The notes beneath the pieces are model-generated. The model ran no database searches. It was not told the DNA's origin and was given only the letters and a program-made list of their open reading frames with translations. A stretch of 64,000 nucleotides of DNA from an uncultured Elusimicrobia bacterium. Its GTDB lineage: Bacteria > Elusimicrobiota > Elusimicrobia > Elusimicrobiales > UBA9959. Positions 16,749 to 25,415 of the stretch are shown piece after piece (within the stretch, counting starts at the first letter, position 1; each line of letters opens with the position of its first letter). The stretch spans positions 28,770 through 92,769 of the forward strand of contig CAIRNJ010000042.1 of assembly GCA_903879915.1 (NCBI GenBank), given 5' to 3'. The translations under genes were made by a program, and so were the position numbers.

Positions 16749-17120
16749 CGGGCCTGCGTCTTTCAGTCTGTTGCGCTTCCCGGCGCTGCGCGCTTTCCTG
16801 CGGCGTATTTTTTCAATTTCTTTCAGCCGTTCGGAGGTCTCAGGCGAGATCCTGACCTCTATCTCGTCCACCAGCTCGCGCAGGGCCAGGAAGCGGTTAA
16901 GAGAGCGCTTCCGTTCGCGCTGGCAGCGCACCACCAGGCCCAGGGCGGGGTAGCGCAGCTGCACGGCGTTGGAGGTTTTGTTTATCTTCTGGCCGCCGTT
17001 GCCGGAGCCGCGGATGAACTGCTCGTCCACCAGCCGCAGGTCCAGGCCCAGCCGCGCGATGCGCGCCTTCAGCGCCTCCACCTTGGCCGGCGTGATCTCG
17101 GAGAATTCGTTGAAATTCAT
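16731..17120 (-). CDS. RF-1 domain (GGQ) protein, putative ribosome rescue factor
   Basis: A 129-residue protein with FIRGSGNGGQKINKTSNAVQ, the GGQ peptidyl-tRNA hydrolysis loop, and no stop-codon reading domains. The C-terminus is strongly basic (EKIRRRKARSAGKRNRLKD), as in ArfB and the mitochondrial rescue factor mtRF-R/C12orf65. It differs from the ArfB at 12553-12957 in having a longer N-terminal helix and the RCQRERKRSLNRFLALRELV block seen in class-I release factor catalytic domains. I start at the ATG at 17120 and not at upstream codons inside the inverted repeat. Its 3' end overlaps the PilZ gene by 18 nt. Confidence 0.85.
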   Translation of the reverse strand: MNFNEFSEITPAKVEALKARIARLGLDLRLVDEQFIRGSGNGGQKINKTSNAVQLRYPALGLVVRCQRERKRSLNRFLALRELVDEIEVRISPETSERLKEIEKIRRRKARSAGKRNRLKDAGPSEKLS

Positions 17121-17126
17121 ATTAAT

Positions 17127-17176
17127 TAAAGTGACACACAACTTAATTGCCAGCAATTAAGTTGTGTGTCACTTTA
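17127..17176. repeat. Perfect 24-bp inverted repeat (GTGACAC/ACTTAATT element)
   Basis: Two perfect 24-nt arms (17127-17150 and 17153-17176) with only 2 nt between them contain GTGACACACAACTTAATTGC and its complement. The element fills the space between the stop of the (p)ppGpp synthetase gene and the start of the GGQ gene. The shared GTGACAC...ACTTAATT core ties it to 2839-2915. As RNA it would be a very stable hairpin and could end transcription, but the arms are longer and more perfect than a normal terminator, which suggests a mobile REP/MITE-like unit. Confidence 0.7.
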
Positions 17177-17178
17177 TT

Positions 17179-18621
17179 TCAGTCCTGCAGCTGGCCGTGC
17201 TCGCGGAGATATTTGCGGATGTGGCTGCGCGCGCCGGCGGTCTTGACTATGCCCAGCCAGTCCTTCTTGGGCGCCGAGCTTCTGCGGGTGATGATCTCGC
17301 ACAGGTCGCCGCTCTTCAGCGGGTGGTCCAGCCGGGACATCTTGTTATTCACCTTGGCGCCGATGCAGGTGTTGCCGATGTCCGTGTGGATCATGTAGGC
17401 GAAATCCAGCGGGGTGGCGCCCTCGGGCAGCGGCTTCACCTCGCCTTTCGGCGTGAAAATAAAGATCTGGTCCAGCTCCAGGTCCGTCTTGAAACTTTCT
17501 ATGAACTCGCGCGGGCTCGAAAGGTCCTGCAGCCACTCCATCCACTGCCGCAGCCAGTTGAGCTTCTCGTCGAGGTGGCGGTCGGCGCCCTTGTCGCCCA
17601 TCTTATAGCGCCAGTGCGCCGCGATGCCGTACTCCGAGGTGCGGTGCATGTCCTCGGTGCGGATCTGTATCTCTATTATTTCGCCGGAGGCCGCCATCAC
17701 GCTGGTGTGCAGGCTCTGGTAAAGGTTCATCTTGGGCACGGCGATATAGTCGGTGAACGAGCCGGCCACCGGCTTGAACACGGAGTGCACCGTGCCCAGC
17801 AGCGCGTAGCAGTTCACTATGGAGTCCGTGATGATGCGCACGCCCAGCGCGTCCTGGATCTCCTCGAACGGCTTTTCCTGGCGCAGCATCTTGCGGTAGA
17901 TGGAGTAAAGGTTCTTCGCGCGGGACAGCACGCGGTGCGGTATCTGCGTGCCGCCCAGGTGCGTTTCCACCGCCAGCTTGAAATCCTGCAGCAGCTTCTC
18001 CCGCATGGCGTAGCGCAGCTGCACCTTGGTCAGCAGGCTCTGGTACTCGTCGGGAAACAGGTATTTGAAGGAAAGGTCCTCCAACTCCGATTTCAGCTGG
18101 AAGATGCCCAGCCGCTGGGCCAGCGGCGCGTAGAGGGAAATGGTCTCGTGGCTGATCTCAAGCTGCTTCTCCCGGGGCAGGAAGTTCAGCGTGCGCATGT
18201 TGTGCAGGCGGTCGGCCAGTTTGATGACGATAACGCGGATGTCCTTGGCCGTGGCCAGGATCATCTTGCGCCAGTTCTCGGCCTGCGCCTCGTCGCGCGA
18301 GGAGAACCGCAGGGTCTCTATCTTGGTCACGCCGGTCACCAGGTTGAGGATCTCACTACCGAACTCCTTGCCGAACGTTTCCGGGGAGATCTTGGTGTCC
18401 TCCAGCACGTCGTGCAGCAGGCCGGCCGCCACCGTTTCCTGGTCCATTTTGTAATCCACGAGTATTTCGGCGACGGCCGCGCAGTGCACGAAATACATCT
18501 CGCCGGAGGCGCGGTGCTGCTCGTTATGGGCTTCGCTGGAATAGCTCCAGGCGTATTCCAGCACGGTGGTGTCCTGCGCGGAGTATTCTTTGAATTTTTT
18601 CAGCAGTTCTTCGAGTTCCAT
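17179..18621 (-). CDS. Bifunctional-type (p)ppGpp synthetase/hydrolase, short RSH
   Basis: A 480-residue RelA/SpoT homologue. The N-terminal HD hydrolase carries His46, His70-Asp71 (LLHDVLEDT) and IKLADRLHNMRTL, so it looks active. The synthetase domain (~200-330) has SRAKNLYSIYRKM, DALGVRII, DYIAVPKMNLYQSLHT and IEIQIRTEDM. A TGS domain follows (~385-445) and the protein ends soon after it, without the zinc-finger and ACT/RRM domains of full-length (~700-residue) RSH. The RxKD/ExDD position before DYIAVPK reads SFTD. The ATG at 18621 has GGAG upstream and sits 2 nt after the ZIP stop, so they are coupled. Confidence 0.92.
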   Translation of the reverse strand: MELEELLKKFKEYSAQDTTVLEYAWSYSSEAHNEQHRASGEMYFVHCAAVAEILVDYKMDQETVAAGLLHDVLEDTKISPETFGKEFGSEILNLVTGVTKIETLRFSSRDEAQAENWRKMILATAKDIRVIVIKLADRLHNMRTLNFLPREKQLEISHETISLYAPLAQRLGIFQLKSELEDLSFKYLFPDEYQSLLTKVQLRYAMREKLLQDFKLAVETHLGGTQIPHRVLSRAKNLYSIYRKMLRQEKPFEEIQDALGVRIITDSIVNCYALLGTVHSVFKPVAGSFTDYIAVPKMNLYQSLHTSVMAASGEIIEIQIRTEDMHRTSEYGIAAHWRYKMGDKGADRHLDEKLNWLRQWMEWLQDLSSPREFIESFKTDLELDQIFIFTPKGEVKPLPEGATPLDFAYMIHTDIGNTCIGAKVNNKMSRLDHPLKSGDLCEIITRRSSAPKKDWLGIVKTAGARSHIRKYLREHGQLQD

Positions 18622-18623
18622 GA

Positions 18624-19349
18624 TCAAGCTCCAAGCCGGTGTATCAGCCAGACCGTAGCGAAGCCCAGCGGGAAGATGACCGGGGTAAGGCGGTCGTAGG
18701 TTTTGTGCAGCCGGGGCAGGATATCCGCCATGGCTATGTAAAGGAAAGAGCCGCCGCTAAGGCCCAGCGCGAAAGCTTCCGCGCCGGGGGGGATGCCTTT
18801 CAGGATGGGCGCGGCCAGCAGCGCGCCGAGCGGCGTGGCGGTGGCCAGGCACAGGCTGAACAGCAGGGCCGCGCGGCGGCTTTTCCCGGCGTGCAGCAGC
18901 AGCGAGACCAGCGTTATGCCGTCGGCGAACTTGTGCAGCACCACGCCCAGCGCCACGTTCAGGCCGGCCACCGTGCCGGGCGCGAAGCCGACCGCTATGT
19001 TGAACCCGTCCAGCAGCGAATGCAGGCCCATCGCGGCGAACGCAGCCACGCCCAGGTGATGCACTTCCACTTCGCAATCCTCCATGAACTCGTTCGAGGA
19101 GCTGTGCGCCGCGAAGGTCTCCAGCGTGAAAAGGAAGAAAAGGGCGAACAGGGCGCCGCAGGACAGCTCCGGGGCGCTGAGGAGGATGCCGGCGGGCAGG
19201 ATGTCCATAAGGGCGGCCGCGGCCAGCACGCCGGCCGCGTACGCCAGGGCGCGGCCCAGGAAAGTTTTGCTGAAGCCGCCGAAATGCAGCACGGCCGCGG
19301 CGCCGGCCAGCGTGAAGATCACCGCGAGGATGCTGAAAATTATGACCAT
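18624..19349 (-). CDS. ZIP-family divalent metal transporter
   Basis: A 241-residue membrane protein with about eight segments. The two metal-site helices are visible: HSLLDGFNIAVGF (TM4) and LHKFADGITLVSLLLH (TM5), each with the His/Asp/Glu pattern of ZIP transporters. A His-containing loop (EDCEVEVHHLG) precedes TM4. Zinc or iron import is the usual role; the ion cannot be fixed from sequence. The 160-nt gap to the upstream ABC gene stop (19350-19509) holds only small GC-rich hairpins (gcgcac/gtgcgc, agggtt/aaccct). Confidence 0.88.
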   Translation of the reverse strand: MVIIFSILAVIFTLAGAAAVLHFGGFSKTFLGRALAYAAGVLAAAALMDILPAGILLSAPELSCGALFALFFLFTLETFAAHSSSNEFMEDCEVEVHHLGVAAFAAMGLHSLLDGFNIAVGFAPGTVAGLNVALGVVLHKFADGITLVSLLLHAGKSRRAALLFSLCLATATPLGALLAAPILKGIPPGAEAFALGLSGGSFLYIAMADILPRLHKTYDRLTPVIFPLGFATVWLIHRLGA

Positions 19350-19509
19350 AGAAATCTTCGGCGCGCCGCCGGCCGCGCGACGGCAGGGTTATCAAAAACG
19401 GCGTCGCGCACACCGTGCGCGCGCCTCCCGCTCTCAGGCTCGGCGCTGCGCAATCCTCGCCTTCCGAGAGGGTTTTGCTAACCCTGTTGCCGCGCGGCCT
19501 GCTGGTCTC

Positions 19510-21282
19510 TTAGCTCTGCGCCTCGTAGAGCCCCTTGTAAATGCCGCCCAGGGCCAGCAGCTGCTCGTGCGTGCCGGTCTCGGCCAGCTCGCCTTTCTTG
19601 AGCACGAAGATCTTGTCCGCGTTCCTGACGGTGGACAGCCGGTGCGCCACCATCACCACGGTGCGCCCGCCCAGGATGCGCTCGATGGCGCCCTGCACGG
19701 CCTGCTCGCTGGCGGTGTCCAGGTTCGAGGTGGCCTCGTCCAGCAGCAGGATCTTCGGGGATTTGATGATGGCGCGCGCTATGGCCAGGCGCTGGCGCTG
19801 GCCGCCGGAAAGCTTGACGCCGCGCTCGCCGAGAACGGTGTCGTAGCCCAGCGGCATGGCGGAGATGAAGGAGTGGGCGTCGGCGGCCTTGGCGGCCTCG
19901 ATGACCTCTTCCATGGAGGCGCCGGGCCGGCCGATGGTGACGTTCTTATAGACGGTGTCGTCGAAGAGGATGGTGTCCTGCGTCACCAGGCCCATGTGCG
20001 CGCGCAGGTCCGTGGTGTCCAGGTCCAGCATGTCGTGCCCGTCCACTTCCACGCGGCCGCTGACGGGGTCGAAGAACCGCAGCAGCAGGTGGATGATGGT
20101 GGTCTTGCCGGAGCCGGAGGGCCCGACGAACGCCGCCACTTCGCCCGGGTTGATGGTGAAGGACAGGTCGTTGAGCACCTGGGTGTCGCGCGACGGGTAT
20201 TTGTAGCTCACTCCCCTGAACTCTATCTTCCCGTCCAGGTGTTCTATGTTGCGGGTGGTCGGCTTTATTATTACGGTGGGCTTCTCTTCCAGTATCTGGT
20301 AGATGCGCTCCCAGGCCGCCAGGCCCTGCTGCAGTTTGGAGTTCAGGTTGGCGATGTTCTTCAGAGGCACGTAGGCCGTAACGTAGGCCGCTATAAAGGA
20401 GAAGAACTGGGCGGTGGTCATGGTGCCGTGGAAGATGGCCCTGCCGCTCATGTAGATGATGCCTATCAGCACCAGGCCGCTGATGAATTCCATCACCGGG
20501 CCGCTCATCGCGGTGGCGCGCAGGTAGCGCATCATCTTATTGAAGTAAGCGTCGTTGGACACCTTGAACTTGGCTATGGCCTGCTCCTCGTAGTTGAAGG
20601 CCTTCACCACGGTGATGCCCTGCAGGCTCTCCTGGAACTTGTGCGAGATCTCGCCCACTATCACGTTGCTCTCGGCCGAGGCCTTGCGCATCTTTTTGCC
20701 CAGCACGCCCAGGATGACGGCGATCAGCGGCAGCACTATCAGCGAGATCAGCGCCAGCTTCCAGTTGATGTAGAACAGCAGCCCCACGCAGGCCACCACG
20801 GTCAGCACGTCGCGGATGCCGTACAGCGGGATGAACTGCACGGTGCTCTGCACGTTGTTGAGGTCGTTGATCACGCGGCTCATCACGTCGGAAGAGCGCT
20901 TGCGCCAATAGAACTCTATGGACAGGCGGTGGATGTGAGTGAAGAGGTCCGCGCGGATGTCCTGCACTACCCGCTGCCCCACCCAGCTCATCAGGTAGCC
21001 GTTGGTGTACTCCACGAGCATCCGCAGCAGGAACAGCCCCGGCAGGCCGATGACGATCATGTTCAGCAGGTTCATGTCCTTGTTGACGAACACGCCCTGC
21101 ACGACCGGGCCGGAGATGTAGATGACGGCGTTCTTTATAATGGCCAGCACCACCATGGAAACGGCGGCCTGGCCCAGGCGGACCTTGTAAGGCTTAAGGT
21201 ATTGCAGCAGCGCTTTGGCCAGTACTTTGAACCGGGCTTTGTCGGCCGCCTTGCGCGCGTCGGGTTGTGCGGGTTGCGTCAT
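19510..21282 (-). CDS. MsbA-like ABC transporter, fused permease/ATPase
   Basis: A 590-residue half transporter of the exporter type. An N-terminal six-helix membrane domain (~25-320) is followed by an ATPase domain with Walker A GPSGSGKTT, Q-loop VTQDTILFDD, ABC signature KLSGGQRQRLAIARAI, Walker B ILLLDEATSNLD and the H-loop MVAHRLST. Its place 8 nt behind lpxB supports lipid A-core flipping across the inner membrane (MsbA role), though general lipid or drug export cannot be excluded. I use the ATG at 21282 (MTQPAQPDARK); an earlier start would run deep into lpxB. Confidence 0.9.
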   Translation of the reverse strand: MTQPAQPDARKAADKARFKVLAKALLQYLKPYKVRLGQAAVSMVVLAIIKNAVIYISGPVVQGVFVNKDMNLLNMIVIGLPGLFLLRMLVEYTNGYLMSWVGQRVVQDIRADLFTHIHRLSIEFYWRKRSSDVMSRVINDLNNVQSTVQFIPLYGIRDVLTVVACVGLLFYINWKLALISLIVLPLIAVILGVLGKKMRKASAESNVIVGEISHKFQESLQGITVVKAFNYEEQAIAKFKVSNDAYFNKMMRYLRATAMSGPVMEFISGLVLIGIIYMSGRAIFHGTMTTAQFFSFIAAYVTAYVPLKNIANLNSKLQQGLAAWERIYQILEEKPTVIIKPTTRNIEHLDGKIEFRGVSYKYPSRDTQVLNDLSFTINPGEVAAFVGPSGSGKTTIIHLLLRFFDPVSGRVEVDGHDMLDLDTTDLRAHMGLVTQDTILFDDTVYKNVTIGRPGASMEEVIEAAKAADAHSFISAMPLGYDTVLGERGVKLSGGQRQRLAIARAIIKSPKILLLDEATSNLDTASEQAVQGAIERILGGRTVVMVAHRLSTVRNADKIFVLKKGELAETGTHEQLLALGGIYKGLYEAQS

Positions 21283-21290
21283 GTTCGGGG

Positions 21291-22439
21291 TCAGCGCAGG
21301 TACGGCAGGATGCGCTCGGCGGCGCGCTCGGCGGCGCCGCGGTTGCCCAGCAGGGCGCGCAGGCCGGTAAGTTCCTTGCGGCTCGCGCGTATGCGCGGCG
21401 GGTTGTTGAGGAAGGAGAACGCCTCCTGGGCCAGCAGTTCCACCGTGGCTTTTTCCTGCAGCAGTTCCTTTACGGCGGGCCGTTTCAGCAGGATGTTGAC
21501 CAGCGACACGTACTGCACGTTGGCCACGCGCTTGGCTATTTCCCAGGAGAAGCGCGGCATCCTGTAGGCCACGGCCATGGGCACGCCCAGCAGCGCGTTC
21601 TCGAGGGTGGCGGTGCCGGAGCATGTGAAGGCGAAGTCGAGCTTGGCGCGCTGCCTGTAGTCCTGCTCGCGCACTATCTCCACGTCCTTGGACCAGTACT
21701 TCTCCACGCTTTCCAGCTCGGGCACCAGGCGGTCGTCGGGGAATTCCGGCACCGCGAAAACGAAGGCTTTGGCCTTGGGGTGCACTTCCTTGATGCGGTA
21801 GAAGGCTTTCAGGAAGATGGGCAGGTGGCGGGCTATCTCGCCCTTGCGCGAGCCCGGCAGGATGCCTATGTTCCAGGCGCCGTCGGGCGGCGGGATCTCG
21901 CGCTCCGCGGGCTCGGGGATGAGGTCCAGCAGCGGGTGCCCCACGAAAGTGGCGTTGCCGCCGGCTTTCTTGTAAAGCGCCTCCTCGAAGGGGAAAATGA
22001 CGAAGATCTCTTTGGTGAGCTTGGCGATCTTCCCCGCGCGCCCGGGGCGGGAGGCCCAGACCTGCGGGCTGATGTAGTAGAACGCGGGGATCTTGCGGTG
22101 CGCGGCCAGGCCCAGCACCTGGTGGTTGAAGCCGTAGAAGTCCACGGCTATCACGCAGGCGGGGCGCTTCTCTTCCATGTAATGGCGCGCCAGCTTTATC
22201 AGCTTAAGCCACAGGAAGAAATTCTTGAACGGCTCGGCGAAGCCCACCGCCCCGACGGAGACCAGGTTGTAGATGAAATGCGTGGAAACTTCCTGCATGC
22301 GCACCCCGCCCATGGAGGTGACGGTGAGCTCGGGGTCCTTGGCGCGCAGCGCGCGGATCAGCGCCGCCGCGTGGAGATCGCCGGAGGGATCGCCGGCTAT
22401 GACCAGGATGTTCTTCGTTGTGGGAGCTGTTGTAGCCAT
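21291..22439 (-). CDS. lpxB: Lipid-A-disaccharide synthase
   Basis: A 382-residue GT19 glycosyltransferase that joins UDP-2,3-diacylglucosamine and lipid X to form the lipid A disaccharide at the inner membrane. Signatures: IAGDPSGDLHAAAL at the N-terminus, SMGGVRMQE, YYISPQVWASRPGRAGKIAK, FVGHPLLDLIPEP and LPGSRKGEIARHLP, and the C-terminal CSGTATLENALLGVPMAVAYR donor-site block. Length is typical. It stands between a Gfo/Idh dehydrogenase (19 nt upstream) and the MsbA-like exporter, giving a lipid A mini-operon. The presence of lpxB marks a diderm cell with lipid A. Confidence 0.95.
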   Translation of the reverse strand: MATTAPTTKNILVIAGDPSGDLHAAALIRALRAKDPELTVTSMGGVRMQEVSTHFIYNLVSVGAVGFAEPFKNFFLWLKLIKLARHYMEEKRPACVIAVDFYGFNHQVLGLAAHRKIPAFYYISPQVWASRPGRAGKIAKLTKEIFVIFPFEEALYKKAGGNATFVGHPLLDLIPEPAEREIPPPDGAWNIGILPGSRKGEIARHLPIFLKAFYRIKEVHPKAKAFVFAVPEFPDDRLVPELESVEKYWSKDVEIVREQDYRQRAKLDFAFTCSGTATLENALLGVPMAVAYRMPRFSWEIAKRVANVQYVSLVNILLKRPAVKELLQEKATVELLAQEAFSFLNNPPRIRASRKELTGLRALLGNRGAAERAAERILPYLR

Positions 22440-22458
22440 AAATGGTCCTGCCGCGCCG

Positions 22459-23529
22459 TCAGTGCTTGTCGATGCCGGCGTTCTTCAGGCCTTCATCCAT
22501 CATCACTTTCGCCACCTTGCCGATATCGGCCAGGGAGCGGGCCAGGGATTCGCGGCCGTCCTCGGCCTTGGTCCCGGAAACCTCGAAGCGCCGCATGCGG
22601 TCCGTGATGCTCAGCGCGAGGCGCAGGGCCTTAAGCCCCTTCTCGCCGCTGGGCGTGGGGGTCTTGGAGGTCTTGATGCAGTCGATGAAGTGCAGCAGCT
22701 CTTCCTGGATGGGCTGTTTCCTTTCCAGCTTGGGGAAGGTCACTTCGATGTCGGCCAGGCTGCGTATCACCGGGCTTTTTTTGCTGTAGATCTTCAGGCG
22801 CGAGCTGACGTAATCCACCGAGATATAGGCGTCCTGCTGGTAGATGCGCATGCGGCGCGAGGCTTCCATGGTGGCGCGGCTGGCGGTGATGTCGGCCACG
22901 CAGCCGTTCTTGAACTTCAGGCGGACGTTCGAGATGTCCTCGTGGTTGGAAAGCACGCTCGCGCCGATGGCCTCGAAAGACTCCACCTCGCTGTCTATCA
23001 TGGTAAGGATGATGTCGAGGTCGTGGATCATCAGGTCCAGCGTAACGCCGGTGGCCGCCACTCGGGGGTCGTACGGCCCCAGGCGCTCTATGGTGACGTA
23101 GCGGGGGTTCTTCACGTGCTTCATGGTCTCGACCACGGCGGAGTTGAACCGCTCGGAATGGCCCACCTGCAATACCAGTTTTTTCTTTTCCGCCAGCTCC
23201 AGCAGTTTGCGGGCGCCTTCCTCGGAATTGGTGATGGGTTTTTCCATCAGTATGTGTACCCCGGCCTCCAGGGCTTTTATGCCTATTTCGGCGTGGTATT
23301 CGGTGGGGGCGGCCACCACCAGCGCGTCCACCTGGCTGAAAAGTTCCTCGTGGCTTTTGTAGGCCACGCAGTTATGCTCCCAGGCCAGGCCCTGCGCGCG
23401 CACCAGGTCGGGGTCCGAGATGCCCACCAGCTCCACTCCGGCCATTTTTGAAAGTGTTTTCGAATGGAAACCGCCCAGTTTGCCGGCTCCCACCACACCG
23501 AAACGTATTTTCTTTTCTTTTTCAGCCAT
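22459..23529 (-). CDS. Gfo/Idh/MocA oxidoreductase next to lpxB (GnnA-like?)
   Basis: A 356-residue NAD(P)-dependent sugar dehydrogenase. The Rossmann motif GVVGAGKLGGFHSK, the EKPIT signature of the family and the C-terminal substrate domain with GVTLDLMIHDLDIILTM are present. Its place directly upstream of lpxB suggests action on a UDP-GlcNAc-derived lipid A precursor; GnnA, which oxidises UDP-GlcNAc at C3, belongs to this family. The aminotransferase partner GnnB is not next to it, so that function is unproven. I take the ATG at 23529 rather than an upstream extension inside the divergent promoter region. Confidence 0.85.
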   Translation of the reverse strand: MAEKEKKIRFGVVGAGKLGGFHSKTLSKMAGVELVGISDPDLVRAQGLAWEHNCVAYKSHEELFSQVDALVVAAPTEYHAEIGIKALEAGVHILMEKPITNSEEGARKLLELAEKKKLVLQVGHSERFNSAVVETMKHVKNPRYVTIERLGPYDPRVAATGVTLDLMIHDLDIILTMIDSEVESFEAIGASVLSNHEDISNVRLKFKNGCVADITASRATMEASRRMRIYQQDAYISVDYVSSRLKIYSKKSPVIRSLADIEVTFPKLERKQPIQEELLHFIDCIKTSKTPTPSGEKGLKALRLALSITDRMRRFEVSGTKAEDGRESLARSLADIGKVAKVMMDEGLKNAGIDKH

Positions 23530-23697
23530 GATGCCCTCAAAATGTGAAGAATGACCGCTCCCGGCTTTTAGATCCGGGCCGGCTATAATTATTATTCTAC
23601 TAAATATGGCAAAGGTATGGGCAATAGCGGCTGCGCGCAATTTTCTGTGGAATTCAGGTCAAATAATTGGGATAATGGCTGTAAGAGGGAAAATATC

Positions 23698-25344
23698 ATG
23701 AATAATGTATTTCTAGCCGCCGCGGCCTTCCTTTTATCTTTCGCGCAGGCCGGGGCCGCCGCCGATAAATGGGATTTCAGGAACGAAAGCATTTATTTCG
23801 TCATGACGGACCGGTTCGTGGACGGCGACTCCGGGAACAATAATATCTACGGGGACGAATATAAGCCGGGCAACCTTAAGTATTACCAGGGCGGGGACTT
23901 CAAAGGCCTGATGGATAACCTGGACTATATCAAGGACCTGGGGTTCACCGCCATCTGGATAACGCCGCCGGTGATGCAGCCCCCGGGCAGGTACATGAAC
24001 CTGGAAGGCTCCTACGACGCGGCCGGCTACCACGGCTACTGGGGCTGGGATTTTTCGAAGATAGACCCGCACCTGGAATCGCAGGGGGCGTCCTACTCCG
24101 ACCTTATCGCGGCGGTGCACGCCAAAGGAATGAAACTGATACAGGACGTGGTGCCCAACCACGGGCACGGCGGCTACGTTAACCAGTCCGTGAAATGGTA
24201 CGGCCAGAAGGGAAAGATTTTCGGCCTGGGCAGGGTTTACGATTACGATAACGACACCCAGAACTGGTTCACTCACAGCGGCCCGGTGATAGCCGACCTG
24301 CTGGACCTCAACGACAGCAACCCGGAAACGGCGAAATGGCTGATAGATATCTACAAAAATTACCAGAACATGGGCGTGGACGCTTTCCGCATAGACACCG
24401 TGGCCTGGATGCGGCCGGAATTCTGGAAGAACTTCACCGACGAAATGCACAGGAACAGGAAGGATTTCTTCATGTTCGGCGAGGTCTGGACCAACGGCGA
24501 TTTCAACTGGCTGGCCAGCTTCACCAACCTTTCGCCCGGCGACCCCATGAACTCGGCCATGAGCGTGCTGGACATGCCTGGCTCGTCCATGGGCACCTGG
24601 GGGCAGTTCGAGACCATCTTCAAGGGCGGAGAGTATACCAAGGCCGACGCCGTGCTGTCGCAGGATTCCAAGTACAAGGACGCCACCTATCTGGTGACCT
24701 TCCTCGATAACCACGACAAGCCGCGCTTCAACGGGCCGGGCTGGGACGGCAGCTCAGCCGCTACCGAGCAGTATTTCGACGCGCTGAACTTCTATTTCAC
24801 CGCGCGCGGCATTCCGTGCATTTATTACGGCACCGAGGTGCAGATGGTGGGCGGCAACGACCCCGACAACCGGAAAATGCTGGGGCCGGACGGCATCCGG
24901 GCCGCGAAGTCGGACCCGGTGTACCTGCACCTGAAAAAGCTCAACGCCGTGCGGCGCGCGAGCCCCGCCCTGCAGAAGGGCGTGCAGACGCGGCTGTACG
25001 CGGCCCGCGACCAGTACGCTTTCAAGCGCGAATATAACGGGCAGGCCGTGTATGTGGCGCTCAACAAGGACCGCAACGGCGCGGCCGTTTCGCTGGGGCT
25101 GCCGGCGGGTTCTTATACCGATCTGTTCACCGGCGAGACTTTCAATGTTTCGGGCAAGCGGTTCGCCGTAAATATCCCCGCGCACGGAGCGCGGGCGCTC
25201 ACGCGCAGCGCCGTACAGGGCAGGCCGTGGGAAATGAAGGAAGCCGGCAGCTACCTCCGCCCGCCGGTAAAAACGGCGGTCGAGAAGTCCGCGGTAGATA
25301 TGCGCGGCGTTGAGTCCGAAATAGCGAAGCTGCTGGGTTTATAA
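23698..25344 (+). CDS. Secreted GH13 alpha-amylase-family hydrolase
   Basis: A 548-residue glycoside hydrolase with a signal peptide (cleavage near AGAA-AD). All four GH13 regions are intact: DVVPNH, GVDAFRID with nucleophile Asp233, FGEVW with acid/base Glu262, and FLDNHDKPR with Asp340. DRFVDGDSGNNN near the start forms the usual calcium site. A C-terminal beta domain (~450-520) is present. Expected to cut alpha-1,4-glucans outside the cytoplasm. GAGGGA precedes the ATG at 23698. It is divergent from the Gfo/Idh gene; the 168-nt gap is AT-rich with -10-like tataat at 23590 but no convincing pair of boxes. Confidence 0.92.
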   Translation: MNNVFLAAAAFLLSFAQAGAAADKWDFRNESIYFVMTDRFVDGDSGNNNIYGDEYKPGNLKYYQGGDFKGLMDNLDYIKDLGFTAIWITPPVMQPPGRYMNLEGSYDAAGYHGYWGWDFSKIDPHLESQGASYSDLIAAVHAKGMKLIQDVVPNHGHGGYVNQSVKWYGQKGKIFGLGRVYDYDNDTQNWFTHSGPVIADLLDLNDSNPETAKWLIDIYKNYQNMGVDAFRIDTVAWMRPEFWKNFTDEMHRNRKDFFMFGEVWTNGDFNWLASFTNLSPGDPMNSAMSVLDMPGSSMGTWGQFETIFKGGEYTKADAVLSQDSKYKDATYLVTFLDNHDKPRFNGPGWDGSSAATEQYFDALNFYFTARGIPCIYYGTEVQMVGGNDPDNRKMLGPDGIRAAKSDPVYLHLKKLNAVRRASPALQKGVQTRLYAARDQYAFKREYNGQAVYVALNKDRNGAAVSLGLPAGSYTDLFTGETFNVSGKRFAVNIPAHGARALTRSAVQGRPWEMKEAGSYLRPPVKTAVEKSAVDMRGVESEIAKLLGL

Positions 25345-25360
25345 GCGGCGTTATAAAAAC

Positions 25361-25395
25361 GGAACGGCCCGGGGGGTAAACTCCCGGGCCGTTCC
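25361..25395 (-). terminator. Rho-independent terminator between convergent genes
   Basis: ggaacggcccggg (25361-25373) pairs perfectly with cccgggccgttcc (25383-25395). Read on the minus strand the hairpin is followed by GTTTTTATAA, so it best terminates the lipoprotein gene ending at 25416; it may also stop the amylase transcript coming from the other side. Confidence 0.8.
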
Positions 25396-25415
25396 ATTTC
25401 AGCGGCAGGAAAGCC

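Noticed and set aside
19350..19509. Attenuator or small RNA between the ABC transporter and ZIP genes
   Set aside because: Only short GC-rich hairpins (6 bp) without a T-run or conserved shape are visible, which is expected by chance in this base composition.
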